A stretch of 64,000 nucleotides of DNA from Pedobacter antarcticus (GTDB lineage Bacteria > Bacteroidota > Bacteroidia > Sphingobacteriales > Sphingobacteriaceae), in contig NZ_FONS01000001.1 of the NCBI RefSeq assembly GCF_900112985.1, positions 1 to 64,000 on the forward strand, read 5' to 3'. Shown here piece after piece: positions 15,219 through 24,144 of the stretch. The first letter of the stretch is position 1; every line of letters begins with the position of its first letter. The position numbers were made by a program, and so were the translations under genes. Under the pieces are notes generated by a model. That model was not told the DNA's origin, searched no databases, and was given only the letters and a program-made list of their open reading frames with translations.

Positions 15219-15677
15219 ATGCTTAACTGGGATAATGTAATCGATTTGGCCGATAACGGCAATCACGCACCTGAAAGAAGAGTGGAGAAAACTGAAGAAG
15301 AATGGAAAGCGCAACTTACTGCCGAACAATTCTATGTGACACGTAAACATGGTACAGAAGCTTCTTTCAGTCATGAGCTGTGCACAAGCTACGACGCTGG
15401 GCTTTATTCCTGTGTTTGTTGCAACACTTTGCTCTTCGATTCCACTGAAAAATTCGAATCTGGAACTGGCTGGCCAAGCTTCACGCAACCTGTCCAGGAA
15501 AATAGGGTCAAGTACATCAAAGATGGCTCATATGGTATGGTCCGCATAGAAGCGCAATGCAATGTGTGTGATGCGCATTTGGGGCACGTATTCCCGGATG
15601 GTCCGAAACCAAGTGGCCTTCGCTACTGTATGAACGGCGAGTCGTTGATTAAAGAATTTAAAGAGACAGAGAAGTAA
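15219..15677 (+). CDS. msrB: Peptide-methionine (R)-S-oxide reductase MsrB
   Basis: A 152-residue MsrB that reduces the R epimer of methionine sulfoxide in oxidised proteins. Two CxxC pairs bind structural zinc (SCVCCNTLL and CNVCDAHLGHVF), GTGWPSF contributes to the substrate pocket, and RYCMNGESL holds the catalytic cysteine (most homologs read RYCINSxSL, so the MNG form is slightly unusual). No signal peptide: cytoplasmic. It follows the thioredoxin gene on the same strand with a 200-base gap, so separate promoters are likely. A hairpin after the stop separates it from the converging SMP-30 gene. Confidence 0.93.
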   Translation: MLNWDNVIDLADNGNHAPERRVEKTEEEWKAQLTAEQFYVTRKHGTEASFSHELCTSYDAGLYSCVCCNTLLFDSTEKFESGTGWPSFTQPVQENRVKYIKDGSYGMVRIEAQCNVCDAHLGHVFPDGPKPSGLRYCMNGESLIKEFKETEK

Positions 15678-15680
15678 TCA

Positions 15681-15714
15681 TAAGGGTAAAGAACATATAT
15701 GTTCAACTCCCTTA
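15681..15714. terminator. Hairpin between convergent msrB and SMP-30 genes
   Basis: Outer arms TAAGGG/CCCTTA enclose the perfect 14-bp palindrome GAACATATATGTTC (15691-15704). No long T run follows, so it is a likely but weak bidirectional terminator. Confidence 0.45.
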
Positions 15715-15742
15715 CGTGCTTGTCACGGTTTTTAAATCTACC

Positions 15743-16651
15743 TCAATCTACGCCCTTGGTACGCATCGGAAGCATGTAAATTGCAGTTGATGCAGTGATA
15801 AACAGATCCGTACGGTCTTTACCGCCGAAACAAACGTTTGCTGTCCAGGGCTCTTTTACTTCGACATGACCTATCAGGATACCTGCCGGACTGTAAATAA
15901 AGACGCCTTTTCCAGTCAGGTAAATGTTACCCTCGTTGTCCAGTGTCATCCCATCAGATCCCTGGTCAATGACTAGCTTCTGTCCGCTGAGCTTACCATT
16001 AGGTTCAATGGTATACCTGTAAGTTTTATTTCGCTCAATATCTGCAACATACAGGTATCTGCCATCAGGCGACCCTACGATCCCGTTTGGTTTAGCGACG
16101 TCATCAGCCACTACCACAGGCTTTTTCCCTTTTCCCGGTGGCAGGTAATAAACTTTCTGTCCTTCTATTTCCGGCTTTTTTCTGGTCCAGTAGTCGCGAG
16201 GGTAATAAGGGTCTGTAAAATAGATGCCACCCTTGCTATCTGCCCAAAGGTCATTGGGACCATTCAGTTTCTTTCCGTCCACATCTGACAGCAAGACGGT
16301 AACTTTGCCGCTATTGCTTATTGACCAGATTTCATTTTTTTCATCTGCACAGGCAAGCAGCTGACCGCGACGGTTAAAGTACAATCCATTTGCACGACCT
16401 GCTGAATCTTTAAAAAGCGAGAGATGACCTTCAGTGCTATATTTCCAGATGTTGTTATTGGGTTGGTCAGTAAAATAAACATCTCCATTTTTGTCCACTG
16501 CCGGCCCTTCTGTAAAGGAGAACTGCCGGGATATTAATTTCAGGCTATCCTGATTAAACAATTGTGCTCTTGTATCTAGTCCCATTAATATGAAGATTAA
16601 TAACAGCAAAAGTGCAGGATAGTACCTGCGAGAAGTGAATGAGTATAGCAT
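15743..16651 (-). CDS. Exported SMP-30/gluconolactonase-like beta-propeller
   Basis: A 302-residue SMP-30/LRE-family protein, a six-bladed beta-propeller that binds divalent metal and usually hydrolyses sugar lactones. An N-terminal signal peptide (residues 1-30, YPALLLLLIFILMGLDTRAQ) predicts export. Motifs: FTEGPAVDKNGDVYFTDQPN with the metal-binding Glu, GPNDLWADSKGGIYFTDPYY, KPNGIVGSPDGRYLYVADIE and IDQGSDGMTLDNEGNIYLTG. It is 91 bases downstream of the DUF417 gene on the same strand, possibly in one transcript with it and the AraC gene. The substrate is not known. Confidence 0.9.
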   Translation of the reverse strand: MLYSFTSRRYYPALLLLLIFILMGLDTRAQLFNQDSLKLISRQFSFTEGPAVDKNGDVYFTDQPNNNIWKYSTEGHLSLFKDSAGRANGLYFNRRGQLLACADEKNEIWSISNSGKVTVLLSDVDGKKLNGPNDLWADSKGGIYFTDPYYPRDYWTRKKPEIEGQKVYYLPPGKGKKPVVVADDVAKPNGIVGSPDGRYLYVADIERNKTYRYTIEPNGKLSGQKLVIDQGSDGMTLDNEGNIYLTGKGVFIYSPAGILIGHVEVKEPWTANVCFGGKDRTDLFITASTAIYMLPMRTKGVD

Positions 16652-16742
16652 AGTTAATGTCTAAATCAAAAAGTAGTCATTTTTACCCCGAAAATCAATA
16701 GATTACAAGGATTTTTAAGGAAAACACTAAAATATGCATCAA

Positions 16743-17303
16743 TTACTTCTTTTGGTCTAATAATCTTTTAGCACAGTCAGATGCACACAAAAGACCGCCA
16801 GCCATCATGATAACATCTTTAATTACTAATCTCCCCGCGGCAGACAAATAAGGAAAGCCAAACTCTGGCCCGCCTAAATTAGGCACCCAGGTTTCAGGTG
16901 TCGTAATTAAAAAGGTAAGGGTGACCAACGACATACCGGCAGTGAGCAAACCTCCCACCAATCCAATACGCGTATTAAAAATACCTAATAAAGTTAATGA
17001 ACCAATAATTACAATGGAGGTGCCTAATGCATATGAAAAGCCATAAGTACCGTTTTGGGTATGCCACTTAATATTATCTTCGACAACTTCTCCTTCTTTA
17101 TTCTTGTGCACTTTATATTCATTAGGCTTACCATTGTAAAAGAAACTCATCAGCGGACTATTTGCAACAAACGGTACAATTCCATCTGCCTCATACTGGA
17201 AAGCTTTAAGTCCGCCAATCCATACCATCACGATAAAAATGGCCATTCTCATTAAATTAAAAAACTGACTTTGTATTTTGGCTAGGGTAATTAACATGTT
17301 CAT
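16743..17303 (-). CDS. DUF417 (YkgB/RclC-like) inner-membrane protein
   Basis: A 186-residue membrane protein of the DUF417 family, which includes RclC of the E. coli reactive-chlorine regulon. About four membrane segments: MRMAIFIVMVWIGGLKAF, YALGTSIVIIGSLTLLGIF, RIGLVGGLLTAGMSLVTLTF and VIKDVIMMAGGLL. The conserved WIGGLKAFQYEADGIVPFVANSP is the family signature. A charged insert (HKNKEGEVVEDN) sits between the first two helices. The upstream AraC gene parallels the RclR-RclC arrangement, so response to oxidants is plausible but not shown. An ATG at 17297 is an alternative start. Confidence 0.85.
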   Translation of the reverse strand: MNMLITLAKIQSQFFNLMRMAIFIVMVWIGGLKAFQYEADGIVPFVANSPLMSFFYNGKPNEYKVHKNKEGEVVEDNIKWHTQNGTYGFSYALGTSIVIIGSLTLLGIFNTRIGLVGGLLTAGMSLVTLTFLITTPETWVPNLGGPEFGFPYLSAAGRLVIKDVIMMAGGLLCASDCAKRLLDQKK

Positions 17304-17383
17304 CGGTTATCGCTTTAAATGTTTATAATTTAATAGCAAAATTAAGTAGCCCCCGCCCTGCTTACAATGGACAGATATGGATA

Positions 17384-18229
17384 TTATCTGGACAAATCTG
17401 CAACTATAGATATCCCAACGTTGTTCCGAAATGCACTGGGTGTAACACCTGTATGCTTTTTAAAATAGCGACTAAAATAATTCTCATCGTCAAAATTTAG
17501 CTCAACAGCAATTTGTTTCATACTTTTATAACTCAAATGAATCAACTTTTTAGCCTCTAAAATAACTCTTTCCTGAATAAGGGTTGATGGTGATTTTAAA
17601 AAATGCTGTTTACATATTTTAGAAAAATTATTTGGCGAAATACCCATTTGGTCAGCATAAAAAGAAGGTTGTCTTTCTTTATTAAAATTGCATTCCAATA
17701 AGGTCTTAAATTTCACTACTGGATGATGTATATTCTTTCCCTCATCAATCACATTGTGTTCCGATTTGATTTTACTACATAATGCTAATATCAATTGTAA
17801 ATAAGCTCGCACTACTGCGGTATATAAAGATGAGTTTTGCAATTCAACAGACAATTTTTCTAAAATAGAATCTATTTCAATATAACTAGCTGGCTCGAGG
17901 TTTATGTAGGGTTGCTGATATATATTATTAAATAAAAGACCATTACAAGCAACTTCTTTTTTATGATATTCTATACAATAAAAATCACCATGAAATTGCA
18001 GTATTCTGGTTTTAAGTGGCTGTTCTACATTAAAAGAAACCATTTGATAAGGAGTTGCAAACAGTATAATTTTACCTTCAAAAGGGTATTCCACCAAATC
18101 TATAGTTACCTTTCCCCTTCCTTGTAAAAGATAGATGGAATACATAGCTGCTCCACCAAGTCGATTGATAGTAGTTGTGTTGAATTCCTGAATGATACAG
18201 CTATTTTGATTTACTTGATTTTCTATCAT
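17384..18229 (-). CDS. AraC-family transcriptional regulator
   Basis: A 281-residue AraC regulator. The N-terminal sensing half (YSIYLLQGRGKVTIDLVEYPFEG) has a cupin-like pattern and several cysteines (DFYCIEYHKKEVACNG). The C-terminal DNA-binding half shows FYADQMGISPNNFSKICKQH, then MKQIAVELNFDDENYFSRYF and HTGVTPSAFR. It is 80 bases upstream of the DUF417 gene on the same strand and most likely controls it; the cysteines leave room for redox sensing. No inverted-repeat operator stands out upstream. Confidence 0.9.
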   Translation of the reverse strand: MIENQVNQNSCIIQEFNTTTINRLGGAAMYSIYLLQGRGKVTIDLVEYPFEGKIILFATPYQMVSFNVEQPLKTRILQFHGDFYCIEYHKKEVACNGLLFNNIYQQPYINLEPASYIEIDSILEKLSVELQNSSLYTAVVRAYLQLILALCSKIKSEHNVIDEGKNIHHPVVKFKTLLECNFNKERQPSFYADQMGISPNNFSKICKQHFLKSPSTLIQERVILEAKKLIHLSYKSMKQIAVELNFDDENYFSRYFKKHTGVTPSAFRNNVGISIVADLSR

Positions 18230-18584
18230 TGGTTATTGTTGGTATTTATAAGCACATATAATGTACAGAAAATATCCATCGCCCTATAGTGTGAAACTGC
18301 AGTGATCTTTATTTGAGAACATAGATTACCTGTCATCTAGTTCATCGGCCAAATTAATTATTTGTTTTAAATCATACAGAAAGGTGTTCGAGAAAATGTC
18401 TTGAGGCTCACTTAATGTCACATGGTTTGAACGCTACTAAAAGCTCTTTAATGTTTTTTAACCAAAAGACATTAATTATATATACCTTAGGTTAATAAAC
18501 GTTTCGCGTCTTATTAAACTCAGGGGTAATAAAACTTTATTAACTGTGAGAGATGCAAGCACTAACCAAATAAATCCTGCAAAA
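18230..18584. other. Divergent intergenic stretch
   Basis: Lies between the minus-strand AraC gene and a plus-strand lipoprotein gene. I see no gene. It should hold both promoters, but no full TTTG/TAnnTTTG pair was found. Confidence 0.45.
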
Positions 18585-19202
18585 ATGAAGCTAAATTATC
18601 TCGCCTGTTTAGGTATGTTGTTGATCATATTCAATGCCTGCAGTAAAAATGGCATCGAAAATGTTGCGCCTGAAAAGCCAGAACTAGAAGAATCAGTTTA
18701 TCTGCTTTTAAATAAAGAAACAATAGATTTTAAGGTCTTTAAAGGTTCTAATAGTGGAGGTAAAGACGTTTCCGCGACTGAGGAGCCCGAATCATTTTGG
18801 AACAAAGATAAATTGGCAGATTTAAAGTATGACACTTTAATCGTCAGAAATGACAGTATTTTTGAAAGACCTGCAAAGTATGAGAAAAATGCATTTAAAT
18901 ATAAAATCAGTAATGATACAATTTACCAGTGGAATCGATATGCCAGCTTTTGGGCATTATATGGATTAAAAAAAGCCGATAGAATTGAGCATTATGGGTC
19001 TTATTATTCTTTTCAAAAAGTTAGCCCGCCTTCCGTATTTGCAGAGAATGGACATAGAGATGGATTAGTTAATTCATCAAAATATTTCAACGATAGTGAA
19101 TATATGTTTAAGAGTCCTGCAGACATGAAATCGGTAAATGACCAGGCTGCCTGGTATAATGTCAGATATGTATATAAAAAGGTTAATAAGACACCCGGCT
19201 AG
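18585..19202 (+). CDS. Hypothetical lipoprotein
   Basis: A 205-residue protein of unknown function. From the ATG at 18585 it begins MKLNYLACLGMLLIIFNAC, a lipoprotein signal with Cys as the acylated residue; the upstream in-frame GTG at 18546 would bury the signal and is rejected. The mature part has no cysteine and is rich in aromatic and charged residues (FWNKDKLADLKYDTLIVRND, YQWNRYASFWALYG). It is probably held in the outer or inner membrane, facing the periplasm. It converges on the radical SAM gene with a 13-base gap. I do not recognise a family. Confidence 0.65.
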   Translation: MKLNYLACLGMLLIIFNACSKNGIENVAPEKPELEESVYLLLNKETIDFKVFKGSNSGGKDVSATEEPESFWNKDKLADLKYDTLIVRNDSIFERPAKYEKNAFKYKISNDTIYQWNRYASFWALYGLKKADRIEHYGSYYSFQKVSPPSVFAENGHRDGLVNSSKYFNDSEYMFKSPADMKSVNDQAAWYNVRYVYKKVNKTPG

Positions 19203-19215
19203 CTGCTATAAACTA

Positions 19216-21447
19216 TTATAAAACCAATAGTCCAAAATCTCTTAAACTATAAACCGGCTCGGAATACCAGAACAGCTCAAAATGTTCCATTGTAGTCTCA
19301 AAATCAGCTTTGGTTTCCTGAAAAGTATAAACCTTAGTATTAGAAACCGCAATTTTCTGCAAGAAAGCAGAGAGCCATTCTCCTTCTTCCCGACTGGTTT
19401 GGATGTTGAAGCTTTCCTTTTTATCGTGGAAAGTTAAGATCATCATTTCGATTGCCTTATTTTTTTTATATCTGGAAAAATGCTCCTGCTCGGGCTTCCC
19501 TCCTAACCAAATTACCTTAGCAGTTGGTTTCGTATTGAGTTTATGATCATCCTTTAAAGACTTTTCAATGAAATCTGCTGAAATAGTTGTTCTGGGAATC
19601 TTAAAATCAAACCATTCCTGTAATTTATAATCGAAGCAAATGCCATGCATAAAATTAAATAGTGATTTCTTTAAGCCGAAACTAAACCTATCATGGTCGA
19701 TACCTGTTTTATCAATATAATTGATATCATTATTAGCGAAGGTTCCTATAGTTTCGGTCTCTTTAACTACACCAAATCTTTCTGGATACATGCCAACAGG
19801 ACTATGAGCAGTCATCGCGAACTGATGCCAGAAGCCTGATTGCACTACTCCTGCTTCGAATAATTGCCTGACCATTTCCAGACTGTCAACAGTTTCCTGA
19901 ATTGTCTGGGTTGGGTAACCATACATCAGGTAAGCATGAACTAATATTCCTGCTTCAGTAAGGTTCCGGGTAACCTGAGCTACCTGCTCAACAGATACTC
20001 CTTTGTCAATCAGCTTTAACAACCGATCAGATGCGACTTCTAAACCGCCTGACACGGCGATACAACCTGAGGCTTTAAGTAAAATAGCTAAATCTCTGGT
20101 AAAGCTTTTTTCAAAACGGATGTTTGTCCACCAGGTCACCGTTATTTTTCTTCGTAAAATTTCGAGTGCAACTTCCCTCATCAGCGCAGGCGGAGCTGCT
20201 TCATCTACAAAGTGAAAGCCATTCTGACCGGTATTCGCACTTAATTCTTCAATTCTATCTACAATAAGTTTAGCTGCAACAGGTTCGTAGACTTTAATAT
20301 AATCCAATGAAATATCACAAAAGGTGCATTTCCCCCAATAACAGCCATGCGCCATTGTCAGCTTGTTCCAGCGTCCATCACTCCACATCCGGTGCATCGG
20401 ATTCACGATCTCTATAACTGAAATATAACGGTCTAAATGCAAATCACTATAATCCGGCGTACCTACGTCAAATTGCTTATAATCACTTCTTAACGCATCG
20501 TTCTTATAAACTACTTCACCATTCTCCAGTACAAATGTTCTTTTATACAGGTTAAATGGAGTATCATTTATAATAGCATTAAAGATCAGTTCTAGTGGTA
20601 GTTCTCCATCATCCAGGGAGATATAATCGAAAAACTCAAATACCCTGTTATCAGAAAGGGAGCGCAATTCTGTATTGGCAAAACCGCCACCCATTGCTAT
20701 TTTTATTTCAGGATAATGTTGCTTTACAAATTGCGCGCACCGGAAAGCGGCATACAAGTTTCCTGGGAAAGGAACAGAAATGACAAATAGTTTAGGCTGG
20801 ATATGGGCAATTTTATCTGCTAAGATTTTAACGAGAATTTCATCCATATAGGTGTAACCTTGATTCAGTACCCCATACAGCTCATCAAATGAATTTGCGC
20901 TCCTGCCTAATCTTTCGGCATAACGACTAAAACCAAAATTGGGGTCGATACACTCAATAATGAAATCCGATATATCTTCCAGATACAGCGTCGCTAAATG
21001 TTTCGCTTTATCTTGCGTTCCCATTGAGCCAAATGCCCAGTCCAATTCCTCTAACTGCGTAAATCTGGATGCCTCTGGCAGATAATCCTCCTGGCAAATC
21101 TGCAAAGCTAAGGTTGGGTTTTTGCCCTGTAGAAAAGCGATTACCGCATCGATTGATTTGATATATTCCTCTTTTAAAGCAATAATCCGTTTCGCATTTG
21201 GACTTTTGGATTGGTCGGCCCGCCCCTCTGCATGTAAAAAAAGGTTTTCTAATCCTTTACGTGAAAATAAGGCAAGGATCACTTCAATACCCAGATCGGC
21301 CTGTGTTGAAGAGATATTTTTAGTGTTCAAAAAACCCTTGATATAGGCAGTGGCAGGATACGGCGTATTCAGCTGTGTAAAAGGAGGTGTAACAAGGAAA
21401 AGATCTGTTTTCAAAATTGGATTGTATTTCACTGCAAAATTATCCAT
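19216..21447 (-). CDS. B12-binding-domain radical SAM protein
   Basis: A 743-residue protein. The N-terminal 300 residues hold a cobalamin-binding-like Rossmann domain (LFLVTPPFTQLNTPYPATAY, then LFVISVPFPGNLYAAF and IKIAMGGGFANTE). The radical SAM domain starts near residue 360: HGCYWGKCTFCDIS gives CxxxxCxxC, one residue wider than the usual CxxxCxxC. It is followed by FHFVDEAAPP, ISGGLEVAS-like VSGGLEVASDRLL and AYLMYGYPTQT. Such enzymes use a [4Fe-4S] cluster and SAM for methylations or rearrangements; the substrate is unknown. It stands alone, converging with the lipoprotein gene. A long C-terminal extension after residue 600 is of unknown role. Confidence 0.85.
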   Translation of the reverse strand: MDNFAVKYNPILKTDLFLVTPPFTQLNTPYPATAYIKGFLNTKNISSTQADLGIEVILALFSRKGLENLFLHAEGRADQSKSPNAKRIIALKEEYIKSIDAVIAFLQGKNPTLALQICQEDYLPEASRFTQLEELDWAFGSMGTQDKAKHLATLYLEDISDFIIECIDPNFGFSRYAERLGRSANSFDELYGVLNQGYTYMDEILVKILADKIAHIQPKLFVISVPFPGNLYAAFRCAQFVKQHYPEIKIAMGGGFANTELRSLSDNRVFEFFDYISLDDGELPLELIFNAIINDTPFNLYKRTFVLENGEVVYKNDALRSDYKQFDVGTPDYSDLHLDRYISVIEIVNPMHRMWSDGRWNKLTMAHGCYWGKCTFCDISLDYIKVYEPVAAKLIVDRIEELSANTGQNGFHFVDEAAPPALMREVALEILRRKITVTWWTNIRFEKSFTRDLAILLKASGCIAVSGGLEVASDRLLKLIDKGVSVEQVAQVTRNLTEAGILVHAYLMYGYPTQTIQETVDSLEMVRQLFEAGVVQSGFWHQFAMTAHSPVGMYPERFGVVKETETIGTFANNDINYIDKTGIDHDRFSFGLKKSLFNFMHGICFDYKLQEWFDFKIPRTTISADFIEKSLKDDHKLNTKPTAKVIWLGGKPEQEHFSRYKKNKAIEMMILTFHDKKESFNIQTSREEGEWLSAFLQKIAVSNTKVYTFQETKADFETTMEHFELFWYSEPVYSLRDFGLLVL

Positions 21448-21564
21448 AATTATTTAGTAAACAGCATCTGAATTCCCCTGAATTGCCGGCCAGTTCAACC
21501 GCCCCAAAAATATAGCCTGTTTTTCTTTCGACAGTTTTATACTTTGATTGACTGAATATCTGCT

Positions 21565-22725
21565 TTATTTGAAAAGCAAAGGTGTAAATTCTGATAAGTA
21601 TCTGCGCCATACCTGGTAACTATGCACCCCGTCCGACTCCTTATACTCAAAGCTGATATTCTTAGTCTTCAGCCACTCGATATACTTTCTGACTGACGGT
21701 GTTAGATAATCATCTCTTCCAATTGCAATCCAGATCAGCCTAAGCTTTTGATTAATTGATTCATCCAATTTGGGGAATGCCTTTGTATAATCCGGATCGA
21801 GCAGAATTACTGCCGGGCTGAAGCCTCCTACATAATCAAAAACATCCGGGTGGTTCAGTCCGATATCAAGCGACTGTCCTCCTCCCATTGACAGTCCAGC
21901 AACAGCGCGGTATTTTTTTGTTTTGCCCACATTATAAAATCCTTCGACCATCGGGATGACCTCTTTGAGGGTTGCTGCGACAAAAAGCCGCTCGTTCTTT
22001 TCATAGGATTGCTTATTTCGTACCCCACTTCCGGGATCAAACATCTCCGGAGCTCCATATCCAAGTGTGTTGACAATTATCATAGGTTTCGCCTTTCCTT
22101 GCGCAATCAGGTTGTCCATAATGATATTCTCACGTCCTGCGGTAACCCATGCGCTCGTTTCGTCGGTAATACCGTGGAACAGATATAGAACCGGATAAGG
22201 TTCCGGACGTTTAGGATCATAGCCTGGCGGTGTGTACACACGCATGTCACGCTGGTCACCGATTATTGCAGATCTAAAAAAATGCTGACTTAAAACCCCG
22301 TGAGGTACATCATTCACTTCCCAGCTTAAAGTCGAAGGTCCTGGTACATGTACCAGGCTTTGACCTAATGCTCTTTTAAATAAAGGTTTTATGTAAGGAT
22401 TGTTTGGATCGGGCATATTATTACCATCCACAACAAATGAATACCGGTAGACGTCAGGAGCGAACGTTTCCAGATAACTCCATACGCCAGCGGTATCAAT
22501 AGACATTTTTCTGGGCTTGGCGTCGTCCATAATCAGCATTACTTTCTTTGCATTTGGCGCCAGAAACCTGAACGTTACAGCACCAAATTTATCAACCTCA
22601 GGGGATTGGATATTCTTCTGTACCGGGGTCGCTGGTATTGTCTGTGCAACTATATCTGCCGCTTGTATCACACATAGGAATAGATAGATAATTGATAAAT
22701 TGTGCTTTAACAGGCTTTTTAGCAT
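21565..22725 (-). CDS. Exported carbohydrate-esterase-like alpha/beta hydrolase (CE1 type) with N-terminal E-set domain
   Basis: A 386-residue protein with a signal peptide (residues 1-28, IYLFLCVIQAADIVAQ). Residues about 40-120 form an early-set immunoglobulin-like domain (VTFRFLAPNAKKVML, FVVDGNNMPDPNNPYI). The rest is an alpha/beta hydrolase of the esterase D/CE1 type: PVLYLFHGITDETSAW, the nucleophile elbow GLSMGGGQ, a late Asp in GRDDYLTP and a His in DGVHSYQVW. This architecture is common in feruloyl or acetyl-xylan esterases encoded by Bacteroidota that degrade polysaccharides. No SusC/SusD genes are nearby, so it is not part of a visible polysaccharide locus. Confidence 0.88.
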   Translation of the reverse strand: MLKSLLKHNLSIIYLFLCVIQAADIVAQTIPATPVQKNIQSPEVDKFGAVTFRFLAPNAKKVMLIMDDAKPRKMSIDTAGVWSYLETFAPDVYRYSFVVDGNNMPDPNNPYIKPLFKRALGQSLVHVPGPSTLSWEVNDVPHGVLSQHFFRSAIIGDQRDMRVYTPPGYDPKRPEPYPVLYLFHGITDETSAWVTAGRENIIMDNLIAQGKAKPMIIVNTLGYGAPEMFDPGSGVRNKQSYEKNERLFVAATLKEVIPMVEGFYNVGKTKKYRAVAGLSMGGGQSLDIGLNHPDVFDYVGGFSPAVILLDPDYTKAFPKLDESINQKLRLIWIAIGRDDYLTPSVRKYIEWLKTKNISFEYKESDGVHSYQVWRRYLSEFTPLLFK

Positions 22726-22992
22726 TGCATGAATGGGTTATTAAGCCACGAAAGTAGGTCTGTGTTGTTAACTCAACAATAGCGTTTCATTATCATTATT
22801 TAACCTCTGGAGCGACTATGTTACCCTAATATAATTTGGAGTTTAAATACACCGGCAGAGACAATTTTTAAGCTAGTTTAGTAATTGATTTAGAAACAGA
22901 TCTCCTTGCAAATGTTTTCATCCATAAATTTAAGTGGGTGCAACTTAAGTTTTACTCAGGTGTCTTATAAGAGGAATTAAACCTGTTCATTC

Positions 22993-24060
22993 ATGAAATA
23001 CTATTTAATCGTTGTTTGCTTTTTATTAATTAATCCCTGCCTGTTTGCCCAAAATAAAAACCTTAATGACTTTGTAGAAAAATACGCCAGCGAGCATGAT
23101 TTTAATGGAACCATCTTGGTGCAAAAAGGGTCAGCACCCCTCCTATATCATCAAAGCTTTGGAATTGCTGAACGCGCATTTAACAGTCCAATAACCAATG
23201 AAACGGTATATCAGGTCTGCTCAATTACCAAAACATTCACGGCCGTTTTAATTCTTCAGCTGGTTGAAAAAGGAAAGATTAATTTAGATAAAAAAATCAT
23301 TGATTATCTGCCCGCCTATAAAGGTGAAGCTGGCAAGAAAGTATCTATCCACCAGTTGTTAAACCATACCTCTGGAATGAAGAATATAGATACTGCTAAG
23401 GACGCCAATTTCATGAAATACGGTATAGGATTCTTTCATGTCCCATATACTTTAGATGAAATTGTTAGCAAATTTTGCTCAGATCCACTCGTTAATGAGC
23501 CGGGGAAAAAATTCGATTACAACAATGGGGAATATATGATCTTAGGCAGAATTTTGGAAGAGCTGTATAAGATGTCATACGAGCAGATATTAAATCATCA
23601 AATTCTCATTCCTTTAAATATGAGTAACTCCGGCTTACTTTCGCACTATAAATTGATAAAAGGCTTGGCTACACCGTATTACAGAAGTGCAACCCAAAGT
23701 ATAATTCCTAATCTCCCTGTCTTCGTCGAAGATTTTTCTGCTTCCGGGGCCATGTATTCTTGTACAGCAGACCTAATTAAGTTTAATAATGCTCTTTTTA
23801 ATTATAAACTGATTAGGCAGGAAACTCTCGATCAGCTGCTCACTCCCGGATTGGATGAATATGGATATAGTGTCTGGATTAGAGGTGGTAAAGGACCAGA
23901 CGTAAAATATAAGCGTATGGAAAGGTACGGAAGGATTATGGGAGCGAACGCTGCTTGGTTCCACTATTTAAATGATGATGTGACAATTATCATATTATCC
24001 AATACGAACTTTACCGACTTAGGTGATTTTGCCAGAAAAATCGGACAATTCATTTTTTAA
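22993..24060 (+). CDS. Exported serine hydrolase, class C beta-lactamase fold
   Basis: A 355-residue protein with a signal peptide (MKYYLIVVCFLLINPCLFAQ). Motifs of the beta-lactamase/penicillin-binding-protein-like family: SITK at about residue 76 (catalytic Ser and Lys in VCSITKTFTAVLI), the YNN motif in FDYNNGEYMILGR, and LLNHTSGM. The third motif, KTG in true lactamases, is replaced by WIRGGKG. It is probably a D-amino-acid peptidase or esterase rather than a resistance enzyme, located in the periplasm. The AraC gene 85 bases downstream on the same strand may be co-regulated. Confidence 0.87.
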   Translation: MKYYLIVVCFLLINPCLFAQNKNLNDFVEKYASEHDFNGTILVQKGSAPLLYHQSFGIAERAFNSPITNETVYQVCSITKTFTAVLILQLVEKGKINLDKKIIDYLPAYKGEAGKKVSIHQLLNHTSGMKNIDTAKDANFMKYGIGFFHVPYTLDEIVSKFCSDPLVNEPGKKFDYNNGEYMILGRILEELYKMSYEQILNHQILIPLNMSNSGLLSHYKLIKGLATPYYRSATQSIIPNLPVFVEDFSASGAMYSCTADLIKFNNALFNYKLIRQETLDQLLTPGLDEYGYSVWIRGGKGPDVKYKRMERYGRIMGANAAWFHYLNDDVTIIILSNTNFTDLGDFARKIGQFIF

Positions 24061-24144
24061 TTGGGTTCATCTAATGAATTTTAATCCGCTATTTTTACCA
24101 TTCAGATCTGAGATCGTACCAACCCCTCACTTTGGCTAATAACT

